From assembly GCA_964017195.1 (NCBI GenBank), contig OZ024896.1, positions 5,169,987 to 5,233,986 of the forward strand: 64,000 nt of DNA, in the 5' to 3' direction. The notes beneath the pieces are model-generated. The model was not told where the DNA came from. It did not search any database and saw nothing but the letters and a program-made list of their open reading frames with translations. Shown here in pieces: positions 40,738 to 53,100 of the stretch (position 1 is its first letter; every line of letters begins with the position of its first letter). The DNA comes from Siderastrea radians (taxonomy: Eukaryota; Cnidaria; Anthozoa; Scleractinia; Rhizangiidae). The translations under genes were made by a program, and so were the position numbers.

Positions 40738-43700
40738 TCATTCGGCAGAACTATCTCCTTTCCAGTGAACTGACGAACCCTTTGGGCCACTTCCACCGCT
40801 TCTTGCACTCTTTCCACTGCCCTTACTGCTGTTGCTGGAGCGTTCGTCGCGATCATCTTCCCTTTTGGCCGGCAATTTGCTGGACTTTTCGTCAAGACTG
40901 TTTGATGAGCTTCCCGGGGGAGGACTGTTCTCTGAATTCCCCTCGCTTTTGGCTTTCTTTTCTTGTGCGGCTGTGATGACGAGAAAGAAGGGTTGTTACT
41001 TTATTTTTCCCTTATGTATTATTAATGTTCTATTAGACATCCTCTGTCATCTATTGCAAATACGTAAACCTTATTTGTTTAATCGTCACTCCCCTATTCT
41101 ACCACAGGTCACCCAAGCTCATTCTGAGAGGAGCGCATATAATAACCTGTTAATTTTTGCATATTTTATAAGTCGGCTAAATATAAGAGTTTGTATGGAA
41201 AAATTCAACTAAGACGCTCTAAATACCATAAATGCGAAATAGTTCACAATATAAATGGTTCACCTTGTTTCTGTGTTGTATTAATTGCTATTTAACGGCT
41301 TTTTGGGGTGATTTGAAGCGTTTTGAGCGAGAATAAGCGTCTTTCTAATTTTTGCTCCCAATTAGTATTATAATATTATGCAAAGGTTGCACACTGATCT
41401 GCCATTTCAAAGCATACCTCTTTTCGCTAAATGAGCTATATTTCTTGAAATGCGCCATTTCCACTCACAAGTTCCTCAAACCTGAATGAATCCATAGTCG
41501 AAAAACAACTATACGCCGGAAAAGTTCCATCTTTCCCAACATTTTGTCATCATAAACGGCAATATTTTGAGCTTCTTGTATAAGAAATCAAATGTCGGTA
41601 TTCGACCGCCGACCTCTGCGCACAAATATCTGGAAATATGCTAAATAAATCGTACAAGACAAAATCTACTGTGTCAGGGAGGCGTGCACGGTGAGCAAGA
41701 AGAAATTGCCACGCTTCAAACATAAAACGTCGCACCCCAACACAGTAGCTTTTGCCATGTCCACGCCATTGTGCAAATTGGCCAGTGAGAAGAGAACAGC
41801 GAGATGAGATTAGCATATTTGCATATATTTGTGCGCAGAGGTCGGCGGTCGAATACCGACATTTGATTTCTTATACAAGAAGCTCAAAATACTGCCGTTT
41901 ATGGTGACAAAATGTTGGAAAAGATGGAACTTTTCCGGCGTATATTTGTTTTTCGACTATGGATTCATTCAGGTTTGAGGAACTTGTGAGTGGAAATGGC
42001 GCATTTCAAGAAATATAGCTCATTTAGCGAAAAGAGGTATGCTTTGAAATGGCAGATCAGTGTGCAACCTTTGCATAATATTATAATACTAATTGGGAGC
42101 AAAAATTAGAAAGACGCTTATTCTCGCTCAAAACGCTTCAAATCACCCCAAAAAGCCGTTAAATAGCAATTAATACAACACAGAAACAAGGTGAACCATT
42201 TATATTGTGAACTATTTTGCATTTATGGTATTTAGAGCGTCTAAGTTGCATTTTCCATACAAACTCTTACATTTTGCCGACTTATAAAATATGCACAAAT
42301 TAACAGGTTATTATATGCGTTCCTCTCAGAGTGAGCTTGGGTGACCTGTGATTCTACAGACAACGATTACGCGGGCAGGTGCAATTTCCTTGGACGATGA
42401 TGATAATGATCAATTGATTTATTAATATTTATGTGTTTTTAAGTTGCATACAGTAGTTTTCATAGACCTGCATAGTTTTCCGATTGGAATAATTTTGTTG
42501 TCTACTAGCTAGAACAATCAAGATTCCTACGATCCTCATTTTTCTTATCCCTCGGTCTCCATCCGCTCACACACATTACATGTGATCGACCTCGTCGTTT
42601 AATTGCTAAGAGCAGGTCAGTTTATCAGAGTGTAAACAATAACCATTCAAAACCTTCAGTTCTAAAAGAAGTTGTTTTTATTGGTGCATCAGATTCGGCT
42701 GCAGAAATTCTCTTTTTGGTATTTTATCATCTTGTCTCTTTTCTTATGTGAAATTTAAAGTTAGGAATCTGTGCCTTTGATCAAGAAGTCACATAATGAG
42801 AAATCTCGTTTCCTTTTAGCTTGCGTCTCAGATCCAAATTCGGCTACGTCATATAGTATACTGAAAAAAAGCTATACTTGTCAGTATAGCTTGTCATTTG
42901 AGAACGCTCGAGAAATGTACAGAACACACGCCTTGCTGACGAATGACCTGTACATTAATTTTGTCTCATGTTCTCAATCCTTCGTGTTTTTGGTTTTGCA
43001 GCCTGAAAACATATATTTTAGCAATTTAAAAAGAAACAATACGTGCTTTTGAAAAACTGAGGCGTCAAACGCAGTAATAGGCGACTGGAAAGTAAAAGTG
43101 TTAGCTTCAAAAGAAAGTTATTGAAAACATCAAAATATGCGTCTGAATGCAAATTAAGTATATGATTGAAAAGTAAATGCCTAGTATTTTCTTTCGACGC
43201 CTTTCTTTGTTTTACCATATTTCCTTACAAAAATGTATTTCAAGAGCAATGGTTTTCGCATAGTTTCTCAGTCGTTAGCAAAAGGCAGGTTTGTTATTGT
43301 GTAGTCAGTTTAATACGCTCTAAATAACTTTGCTTCATAAAAGATATGAAATATTGATAACCCCCAGCCATCTACCTGTCGCGAGAAACTACGATTCAAC
43401 AAAAGTGAGATTTGCATATTAAATGTCGGGAAAACCCTTAAGGATAAACTCAATATTTTTCTCTTTTTTTACTTACCCAGTTTGTATTTGAGACACGCAA
43501 CCAATTTTTCGTAGTAGTTAATACTTTCTCGGATATTTCCAAGCAAGTGATAAATGTTTCCCAAGCTAGCGCAAGCTTTGCTTTCTCCTTCCAAATCTTT
43601 CAGCTCTTTGGCAAGGTGAAGCCTTCTCTGATGATAGTATACGGCTTGGTCAAAGTCATTTCTTTGCTCGAAAATATTGCCCAGATTATTTAAGAGTTTT

Positions 43701-44155
43701 GCTTCTCCTAGTTTGTCGTTCAGTTCTTTTACAAGTCTCAGTCCTTCTTCGTAACATTCGACAGCGCGATCCAAATCCCCGATTCGTCGGTACGTGCAAC
43801 CTAAATTGCAATACGCTCTTTTCTCTGCACGCTTATTAAGTAGTGACTTCGCGATGTTGAGGTGCCTTTCATGACAGCTTCTCGCGTCGAAAAACTTTGA
43901 CGCTTTGTAATACAGTATTCCTAGACTGCTCAATGCTTCCCCTTCGTTTGCTTTGTCTTTTGCCTTGCTGTAAGCTCGGATTTTTCGCTCGAAATGCTTC
44001 ACTTGCTCACTGAAGGACCTGCCATGTTCACCAGGATTCATTGCGTCATTTTGTCGCTTTTCCTGCGCTAATAATTCTTCCTTAATCAACGGAATGTCTC
44101 CATCTTTCGGCAGCTTTAGAGGCTCGTCGGCTGCCTCGACGTGTCTTCCACTCAT
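40738..44155 (-). CDS. TPR-repeat protein, two exons, 303 aa
   Basis: Exons 44155-43477 and 40970-40738. The donor CTG G|GTAAGT and the acceptor CATCACAG|CC join in phase to give 'KYKLAAQEKKAK' across the junction. Residues about 66-226 contain at least four TPR-type helical hairpins of the roughly 40-residue kind found in LGN/GPSM2- and TTC28-like proteins ('SLGILYYK', 'NLGCTYRRIGDLDRAVECYE', 'NNLGNIFEQRNDFDQAVYYH', 'SLGNIYHLLGNIRESINYYE'). These fold into a superhelix that binds peptides. The second exon encodes a basic, Ser/Gly/Lys-rich, probably disordered tail (SSNSSKGSGKSARSGGSG). The first exon starts with an acidic lead. No signal peptide or membrane segment is present. The partner is unknown. 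The second exon is supported by phase and composition rather than homology. Confidence 0.82.
41096..42357 (-). mobile_element. Hairpin (foldback) transposon copy 2, 1,248 bp plus 7-bp target duplications
   Basis: The element is 41103-42350, flanked by perfect 7-bp duplications ATTCTAC (41096-41102 and 42351-42357). Its length equals that of copy 1, its orientation is opposite, and it is nearly identical: the left arm of one matches the right arm of the other, including sites where the two arms of a single copy disagree. It lies in the single intron of the TPR gene. Confidence 0.9.
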
Positions 44156-45028
44156 TTAAGAACAAACGCAAATTATTCCCGGTCGGTTAAGAGTCTAAAC
44201 CATTACGCTGTAAATGAATTTAGATTACCCAAACACTTTTGTGGTTTGGGGCGCTTGCCAAGTTTATTTAATTAAAAGCATTAACCCAAACCATCACGTT
44301 ACTTCCGTTGAGACAAATAACACCAATCTCGATCGAGATCTAAGTCTACGAAGACTAAAGTTTTGCCCCCAGTTACAGACTCTAAAACAAAAACAGTCAT
44401 TATGTATGACAAGGAACACATTACGTTGAAAGACTCGCTATCTTGAGGGTATTGAAAAGGATATTTTCGCGGATGTTTAATTTTTGGTGAATTGCAGTTT
44501 TTTTTTTGACACGAAACATGAAATGACTGTTTTTCCCTTTTTAAAGGTAAAACGTAAGTGATTTTACATTTAACAAGAACAGAGAATTGAGTTTCTTTTT
44601 TACACAAAATGAGATTTTGTCTTACAGTAATTTAGCAGCCAAGAAAAATTTCGTGAAAATTTTCATTTTTCACTGAAACGTGGCGTGGCCTCATTTACTT
44701 ATCTCGAGCGTTGTTAGCGCTTTTCTTCAAATCCAAGTAAACCTCAAAACTTTAGTTGTCTAAGGTAGAAAACGCCAAGGGTGATAATGCACATTAGAAA
44801 AAAAAAGGTGGTGAAGATTGGCGGAGATTAACACAGCCGGATTACGAAAGACGACAATTGAAAACAAAAAGCTGCTTTTCAAAATGTTACGCAACTCCGG
44901 AAAGGACGCGGAATTGAATGTAATGAGACTGTCTGGCAAGCAACAAATTAAGTACATGTGGCAATGATTTTAATGGCGATTTCAGTGATCTATGTTACAC
45001 GAGACAACGTAACATTCTTCCTGTAATA

Positions 45029-45367
45029 AAGTCAGAATACCGCACAAATGTGCTCAGGTAAACCATAGCCACTACATAGGGTAGTATGGCCACCTTGGTA
45101 GCGGGCATTACTCCTAAGTCTACCAGACAAAATACAAGCATTAGCAGCCATGGACAGCTGTTTCGACCTTGTTAGACCTCATCAGCACAGCACAGCTAAT
45201 ACTTGGGCTCAGATCCCAAAGCTGCCCATGGCTGCTAATGCTTGGGCTCACTATTATTTCTGGTAGATTTAGGGGTAATGTCCGCTACCAACGTGGCAGA
45301 CGTGGCCATAGCGCCCTGTTTAGTGGCTATAGTTTACCTGAGCACATTTGTGCGGTTTTCTGACTTT
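45029..45367. repeat. Foldback element of about 340 bp
   Basis: Left arm: 'gtcagaataccgcacaaatg', 'tgctcaggtaaaccatagcc', 'gcattagcagccatgg'. Right arm: 'ccatggctgctaatgc', 'ggctatagtttacctgagca', 'catttgtgcggttttctgac', in reverse order. The centre contains 'agctgtttcgaccttgttag' and 'acctcatcagcacagc', probably another repeat head. Non-coding. Confidence 0.75.
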
Positions 45368-45604
45368 GTCACTATTAGCCACATCCCACAAGCCTCACAC
45401 TTCATTCTTGCTGTTATACTTACGCAGGAAGACATTTTGGTGCGTTAACATGTGCCAATACAGCGATTTCACTGTGATATCGAAAATGTTGTACAGCGGA
45501 GGAAGCTGGCTCAAGGCATCAAGCTGGATATGTACATATTACTTGTAAGATTGTAGATAGTTTCAATAAACAAAGAGCCACTTCAAGGACTTTATTGAAT
45601 AAAC

Positions 45605-45650
<46 letters not shown>

Positions 45651-45672
45651 GTTGTTATTGTTGTTATTATTA
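45605..45672 (+). repeat. (ATT)n/(GTT)n microsatellite
   Basis: Perfect ATT run followed by GTT-containing units; produces a false poly-Asn frame on the minus strand. Confidence 0.9.
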
Positions 45673-46723
45673 ATAAGACGTGGCTTTCCCATGATCCCTT
45701 GCGCCTCGCTACGAGGCAACGATGTGGGCTAACTGGCCGTTTTTTGTACGCACCGCTAACCTGCGATCAGGCCGAATTTTAGCGTCGCTCCCATATTCTC
45801 TTACGTTTGTCGCTCGCTAAAATAGGGCCTGATACAATCTCTCACAGGAGTTCGTGTCGGCGGCCAAATTTTGGCCGCGGGAATCTCGCAATCTGATTGG
45901 CCCTTTAACAATAGAGCTGTCAACGGAAGTAAATTGTCCACGAGACTCGCTCACAATTTCGATCAGACCGCCATCGCCAAGGAACAACCAATGAACAAGT
46001 CTGCCGAAGTAAAATGTGTTGCTCTAATAAATTCTCGTCGTTCTAGTAGAATTGTCACCATTTGTTTCTCTCCTGAGAATGGCGTTCGGTTTGACGCAAG
46101 CTGTCTCTCACCTGGAGCAGAGAAGTACAGCAACAGTGAAGTATGAGTGAAGTATGTATTCCGTTTTATCGCATCGTGTCTCGGAATTTTCATTTGACGG
46201 CTTTCAGCTAGTAATGATAACATGAACAGAGAAGTGGTTGTTTCGGCGTTTTACGAAACAAAACAAACAGCAAACAAACAAGTATCTTTCGCCAGGAATG
46301 ATCAACAAGTCTACCGATAATTCGGTAAACTTAACGGTAAACTCAGAGGTGAACTGATGTTTGGCGAGAACCCGCAATTAAATTACAAAATACTCCTTTG
46401 TTTATAAATGGTTTTATTTATACCTTTATTCTAAAGAATGAAACTGAAGGTATTTCTCTTAATTGCCCAAGGTTTTTTTACGCAGAAAATCGGTGACAAA
46501 TGCGAAGAGAATATTTCCGGATATCACCTGAAATGGGAAAGGATTCAAGCATGCAGCATACTTTGGTACATGACAACCTCGTCGTGTTTCGTATTTTCAT
46601 TCAGTTTCAGCTCAGACAGAGCAACCATGTACAATACCGGAACCTTCAAGTTAGCAATCGTGTAAATTTGAGTGCTTGTGTCTAGAAGTTATATCGTAGC
46701 CTATGATTTTCTTATTTTGCCAA

Positions 46724-48546
46724 TGCACCTATCAATGGTTTGCCCCAGGATGGGGGGGGGGGGGGGGGGGCGGGGCGGGCAACCCCAGAATTTGACATTT
46801 TCAGGTTTTTGAATGTCAATTTCCCTACCCTTGGGTCTCCATTAAGAGTCAAATCCCTACCCCTGGGGATCACAGTCCTTGAATAGTAATGTCGACGAAC
46901 TCAGGCACTCACAACACTTAATTGCAGAACTCAGCGACTCCAGAAGATATACTGGTGACAAATGGTACCACCAACAGCGTGTAATTCCCCAAATTTCCCC
47001 AAATGTAGAGGGCATATTCTAGCTGTTCAAATTGTACACTGCCATTAATATTATGTGTGTACTGCGTGCATTGTTGTCATGAGACATTTTAGCATTGCTG
47101 GCAATTTAACACACATTTTGTACTCCTGACAATACCTGTCATGACCTATGAATTGATTTATTTTCTTTTTTCTTGTCTGAGCTGCTTTTGCTACCCTCTC
47201 TATATAACACTATGTGTTATAAAACTTTAAAGATAGATAACTGATGGATGTTAAAAACAGCAATTGTTTGCTTCAAAAAAAGATGCTCCTTAATATGAGG
47301 GTGGTAAAGGGGGGGTATAGATCACGTTTCACGAAAAATAAATCGGCCCTTTCACAATTCGCGAAAAATAATAATGGAATTTCACGCTTCACGAAAAAAA
47401 AAAGTTTTTTCTGACATAACATACCGTTACATTTTGAAAAGTTACATCCAAAGCAAAGCCTTGTTTGAGGTTTTCACTGAATGAGTCATAGCGTCTGCCA
47501 TGAATGACAACTGTCCTCGTTCTCAGTGCCGCGTCGCCGACTAGCCTGTCGACAACACTGGGACTACAGAAATCAAAATCTTCGAAAATCACTCAGACAT
47601 TTCTCTACAATGTTGTTGGGTCCGAAGACAAAAACTTTCTACAGTTCCAAGAGAACGGACTGTTCTCAAAAACGAAGTCTCAATATTCTTCCCAAGGCCT
47701 TTAACTTCGGCTATGGCTTGCACGCCGCAAAAAATCTAACACAGTTTTTTTTTAAGACTTCCAGATCTCTGTAGGCTGTGGCGGAGAACGGAAAACAGGA
47801 TTTCTCTTTATGAATCAAAACTTTTTTGCCACCTTCGTTTAAATAAAAACTTATTAGAACCGTCACATTTGGTAAAACCTCGAAACCTTCTTGACGATTT
47901 TGTCGATCTTGTTCAGCTCGTGTTTCCACCATGGTGGGTGACAATGATGGCTGACCAGGCAGGTTTGGCCAAAGGTCACCGAACACCAGAGACACCAGAG
48001 CACACCACGTGGTCAACACAAGGATCCACTCTCCTGTCACGTCCCGCAAAATTATTTTTGTCTTCATTACGTAATGACGGATGTCAAAAATAACAAAAAA
48101 CATAATAAAAATCACGGTTCACGGCGAAATAAACATTTATTTCTCATTTCGCGAAAAATAATTTTGGAAAATCACGGTTCACGGCTACTATAGAAATCAC
48201 GATTCACGAGAAAAAAAATAGCCATTTCACATTTCACGGGAAAAAAAAGGGGCCGATCACGGATCACGAAAATACCCTTTACCACCCTCTAATATCGCTC
48301 ATGAAGAGAAAGGCCGAGCAAAGAACGTGGGAAGCTCATCCAAATGTCTTCTGGGTATTTTCCAAGATGGCGGACCACTCATTCCCAGGCCCTCTCTATT
48401 TTCCTAGATGGCGACCAAGTCAAATTTTTCACGCAGCCAGGGGACCGTTGTGGTTGTCAAAATCCCTACCCGGGTAGAGCTTCACAAAGTCAAATTCCCG
48501 TGGGTTGTCCCCCCCCCCCATCCTGGGGCAAACTATTGATAGGTGC
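46724..48546. mobile_element. Terminal-inverted-repeat element ending CCTATCAATGGTTTGCCCC
   Basis: The left end 'tgcacctatcaatggtttgc', then 'cccaggatgggg', is inverted at the right end, 'atcctggggcaaactattga', then 'taggtgca' (48546). TGCA on both sides may be a 4-bp target site. G/C homopolymer runs follow both ends (46751-46772 and 48509-48520). The middle is occupied by a second element (47297-48289). No transposase is visible. Confidence 0.65.
47291..48295. mobile_element. Element with GAGGGTGGTAAAGGG ends and 6-bp duplication
   Basis: The element is 47297-48289 (993 bp). Left GAGGGTGGTAAAGG is inverted at the right as CCCTTTACCACCCTC. TAATAT flanks both sides (47291-47296 and 48290-48295). 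Sub-terminal regions carry many 'cacgaaaaataa' and 'tttcacg' phrases in both orientations. Short open frames in the centre show no domain. Confidence 0.75.
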
Positions 48547-48800
48547 ACAACATTTGCGTGACTTTTTGCGAATTGCCGTTATGGGAAATTTGCATACCGA
48601 GGATCGTGCAAGCAGAAGAAATTTTGATTGGCTGTTTTGTTGAACGTCAATCAATCAAAAAAGTGGGCGATAGACGTTTCGTAGAAGAATTGTATCAGGC
48701 TCTATTTTTTGTTTCGCCCTGGTTTCGCCTGTCCCGCCTGAATGTTTCACCGAGCGAAACGAAAATAGAGCCTGATCGCAGGTTAACGCACCGCAGACGC

Positions 48801-50180
48801 TACGCCTTCGTCGCATCGACTTGCAATCAAAACACCATCGCAATCAGAATCGCTGCAAAAACCAGATTTTACGGCAACCAAAATGGCTTCTAACATCCAC
48901 ATGAATAAACGGCAGTGTTTGGAAGACGAGTTCAGCAATTTTTTTGTCTATTACGTGTCCAACAAAAAAAATGTCGTATCTTTTACATATTGCGCAGCAA
49001 ATTAACTCAAAAGTTACAAAGCTGAAGAACACACAACTGGAAGTTTGTATTTGACTTTTACATCTAAGTTTTGTTTCATTGGCAACATTCCAAGTGTAAA
49101 TCTGTAAATGACATTAAGCATCATAAAATCTTAACCGAAAGGATTGAACAATTCATAAGGTTGAGATTATCGTCGTCGTCGTCGTCGTCGTCGTCATCAC
49201 TTCAGTCACCTCGGTACTGGCCGAAAAAAAAGCAATTTGTTCAGTGTTCGTTTGAACTCTTGTTTACAACAGGAACTTTCGTTGGGATCAAGACAAACCA
49301 AACCAAAAAGTAACGATACACATTTTATTTACAATAATTTATTATAAAACAAATATTCAGAGTATAACTTTTACCACGCAAACGGATTTTCAACCCGCCG
49401 CTAAATTTTCAATATGTTGTGTTTCAATATGTGTGAAAAATAATTATATACAACACAGAGTTCGCCGTTTTAGTGCCTTTCAACAATTAATATGTTAAAA
49501 TAAATACAATTTGATACAACGGAAAGAACAAATTACAACATCAGCCATTCCACTGAGTCAATTCCAAACTTTTGACTCCATGGCATGACAACTATTGACG
49601 CAAATGAAAGCTACCGAGCAGTCCCTTTCTGTGGCACTGTTTATTATGTTGTACAAGGTAGTCTAACTTTTGAGTCTGTACTCAGGTTAATACTCTCCAA
49701 GTGAACAATCAAGTGAGTACTATTAAGCATTACTATCCCATGGTGCAATTTGTTTGGCTTGATCACCAGCCGCTTTTCGGATAATGAGCCCGCGCTCAAG
49801 TGAGCAGCAGAAATCCAACCGAGCAAATCGTTTTTTTCTCTTTGTCTGTTTGTTTTTCAATATTTGCACGATAAAATTTGAGACTATTTCTGTTTTCTAC
49901 TTTTGTAGTCGAAACTGAAAAGGACTCAAGACTCTATGCCATGAATTTAACTTGAAAATATTAGGAAAACTATATCTATCTATTCAAGCTGTTTAATTGG
50001 TCGAAAACTGACTTCACTATATTTTTCACTAAGAAGAAGAGTTAGCAGTCGAGACCCGGCTATTAGAAGCAAAATAAAACCCTACAAAGCAAGCTGTTTC
50101 TTACAATACATCACGCGACGTATCTCCGAATTTCACTTGAATTATACGAAATTTTACTTATTCTCTTTGTGGAATTATCA
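48801..50180. other. 3' flank of the SPATA1-like gene
   Basis: AT-rich non-coding DNA with a GTC trinucleotide run at about 49170-49196. A minus-strand AATAAA lies near 49325-49332 and could be a distant poly(A) signal for the SPATA1-like gene, about 850 bases past its stop. Nothing else is recognised. Confidence 0.4.
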
Positions 50181-53100
50181 TCAAACGACGATATTTTCTG
50201 GGTTTGCTAAGGTTGCTAAGCTCTTTTGTGATTTCGTAAGAGTTAAATTAATTTTTTTCTCCATCAAGTCCTGCCGTATTTGTTTCAGTTCCCTTTGGGC
50301 TGCGTCACGATTCTGAAAAGAAAAATTTAACGATGTCAATAAGTTGTAGACTACAATTATCATTAAAATTGTACTCCTGCAATTTTCACAAACCTTCATT
50401 TCAGCTGTTAGTTTCATTTTCAGTTCTTCGATTCTCCTCCTTAGTTCTTCTACCTCGTGTTGTAACTTTGCAAGTTGCATACGCAGATTTGTCTGCAGAG
50501 AGTATGAGATGTGACGTTAATAAATACTTTGCAAAATATGCAGGTATATAACAACAAATCCTCAAAATTGAGTCATGCATGAATTCACAGCCAACAAGAT
50601 ATGCAGCGCTGAGTTGGTAAAAATATAGATTAGAATGTATTTATTTCTACTAATTTTAAGTTATTTGTCAGTGAGCAACTTCTCTTCTCGTAGGATATAA
50701 GCTGAGTACCCAGTGATAGCAATCAAACATAGCCTACAATATTTGGGGGGGGGAGGGGGGAGGGGGGAACGTTTCAAGCGTTAGCCCTTCGTCGGAGCGA
50801 ATGTACATGTACATTAATTTGTACCATTTACCTTTTCTGATGGAGACTTGTAGTCACTTCCGGCTTGAGGTTTGTTTCCTTCACGTTCTAGAAGTACACA
50901 AAGACCAGGAAACTCAATAAAACGATAAAACTCTGAGGGTTTCAAGAATGAGCACATATTGAGAAACAAATAATTAGAAGGTACATAAGTAGCGATACGG
51001 GCATATTATCACAATGTAGTGAAACAAACATAGTATTAAAATATTTCTTAGTCAAGCAGCATAGACAGGATGATCAGTTACACTTTGAAGGCAGGACATG
51101 TTCTGATTTACTACACAATTGTAGGGTGTCTGAAGGAATTAAAAGGTTTTGAGTGTTCTAATATCAATTGGCTGAAAAGGATTTTGACGGACTCCTGTTA
51201 GTAACAAAGTTTCATTCTTCAATAATAGAGGCCTTCTCCGAGAGAAAATAGAATTTTATTCCGTCAGGAATTTTTAGAGCAGCTGACCAAATAGAAACAT
51301 AGGCCCGCAATGCGTGCAGAATTGACGAAGTGTTGGTTCGTCTCGAAAAGAAAGCAAGCGAGGCGTGCGTAACTGCAGCTTCCATAGGATTCAAGTATCT
51401 GTAACGGCAAGTTGCAGCAATAGTGCGTAACTGTAACTAACGCTGAAATTTGACCAACTGAAAAGGCGACCCTGGAAAGGAGGTCAACTGAATTATTCAC
51501 CCTCTCCTCACCAAACATAGCCCCACAGACTACGCCCATGACCTCATGCATTCTTCACTCAAGACCATTTTTCGCTGTCTTTTGGTCGGTCTTCCTCAAA
51601 ACCCTGAACAAAAAAGCCATCACAATTCTCAAAACAGGCACATTTCAAAAAATGGGCGATAAATTTCCCAATATAAAAGTAACCACATCTTTACGATTGA
51701 TCAGCATGGGCACCGTAACAGCCCAAAAGAATTGAACTTTTCCCCACGCCTGGGAACCACACTTTGTGCACAGTTTCCTTTAATCATGTCAAGGGCTCCT
51801 TAAGCCAAATTGTGAATGCAAATACGAAATAAATCATTGCTATGCCCTTTCGTACATTGACCTACTCCACCCTCGATAAATGTTTTTACTTGGCTCAACG
51901 TGCCGTGCTAACTGGCGTAACGAAAATTGTGACAGTATTTTGCCCTTTGCGTTACCGAATGACGTAATGTTTAAAATCTGATGACTCAGCTCATCTGTCT
52001 TATCGCTTTGAATATTTAATTTCGTTGAATTAAACTAAAAAATTACATGTTGATATACATTTGTCCACAACTGAACATGCTTTTACCAAGAGTTGTGAGC
52101 AACGTATTTATGTACTGTTGTGAATAGGGCACTATAAAAACATCATTATCGATAAAGACAAACACATCGTCAGAATCTCAACGTGCTAACCGGCGTGACG
52201 AAAATTGTGACAGTATTTTGTCTTTTGCGTTACCGAATGACGTAATGTTTAAAATCGGATGACTCAGCTCATCTGTCTTATCGGTTTGAATATTTTGTTG
52301 AATTAAAATTAAAATTTAAAGATAAATTTTGTCCACAACTGAACATGCCGTTATCAAGAGTTGTAAGCGAAGCATTTATATACTGTTGTGAATATGGCAC
52401 TGTACAAACATGATTATCGATCTGGAGAAATTAGTAAAAAGCGAAGTCGTCGCTTTATCTCAAACACGTTAAAGCATGTCTTATGACGTAATCGTTAAAT
52501 CTGGTTTCCTCTTCCGCAGTCAGCAAGTCAGTGTCTCGAACTCTAAAATCGAACAAATCGGTTCAAAATCAAAAGTAAGGCAGAAAAATTAAAAAGACTA
52601 ACTGGTATATCCTTCTGTGCCGCTTATAGTATACTATCCAAGAAGATCCAGCCTCGTGTAGTAATTCATTTCCCACCTGCCAATAACCTTTCTTAACGTT
52701 GGCAGCTGGACATTTTCAAGTAATAAACATAACCACAACAACATACACCAGAATTTTCCTTTCATAACCTTTACTGAGAACGATTCTATCCTTACGATGT
52801 CTCAGCAACACTTTGGTCCCACCAGCATCAACAGTGCCACTGGACTTCACCTCCTGTTATTATCAGTCCTCCTTGCTTTCTTTCACTAGTATTGCACAGA
52901 TATTTCAGTCCGGTCAAAACCAACACTGCTCGGCGGAAGTGTCCTTCTATACCTACGATACTTTTTATGTGGACCCTTGTCCTATCGTGCGTGCGTGTGT
53001 GTACTAATCGATGGGCTTAACTGCAGAATACGTCATCCCATCCCGTGGGCCATAGCGAAATACACACCTTGTGAGCCTTACACGACGTATTTTGACCGAC

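Larger units (their letters stand above)
44156..45740. other. Upstream region of the TPR gene
   Basis: AT-rich; presumably holds the TPR promoter (minus strand) in the first few hundred bases. No gene is supported. A foldback element (45029-45367) and an ATT microsatellite (45605-45672) lie further out. Confidence 0.4.
45745..48800. mobile_element. Outer inverted-repeat pair enclosing nested elements
   Basis: 'accgctaacctgcgatcagg' followed by 'gcctgatacaat' on the left (45751-45840) is matched in inverse at 48690-48796 ('ttgtatcaggctct', 'gcctgatcgcaggttaacgc'). Each side also holds its own small hairpin (GATCAGGC...GCCTGAT). It may be one old element with later insertions, or two separate small foldback elements in opposite orientation. 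I favour the second slightly less because the arms continue to resemble each other outside the hairpins (attggc..gttgaac-type phrases). No coding content. Confidence 0.4.

Noticed and set aside
52813..53007. Repeated small frames MVPPASTVPLDFT (52813) and 55004
   Set aside because: They lie inside the duplicated repeat units, overlap other frames and have no domain; their similarity only reflects the duplication.
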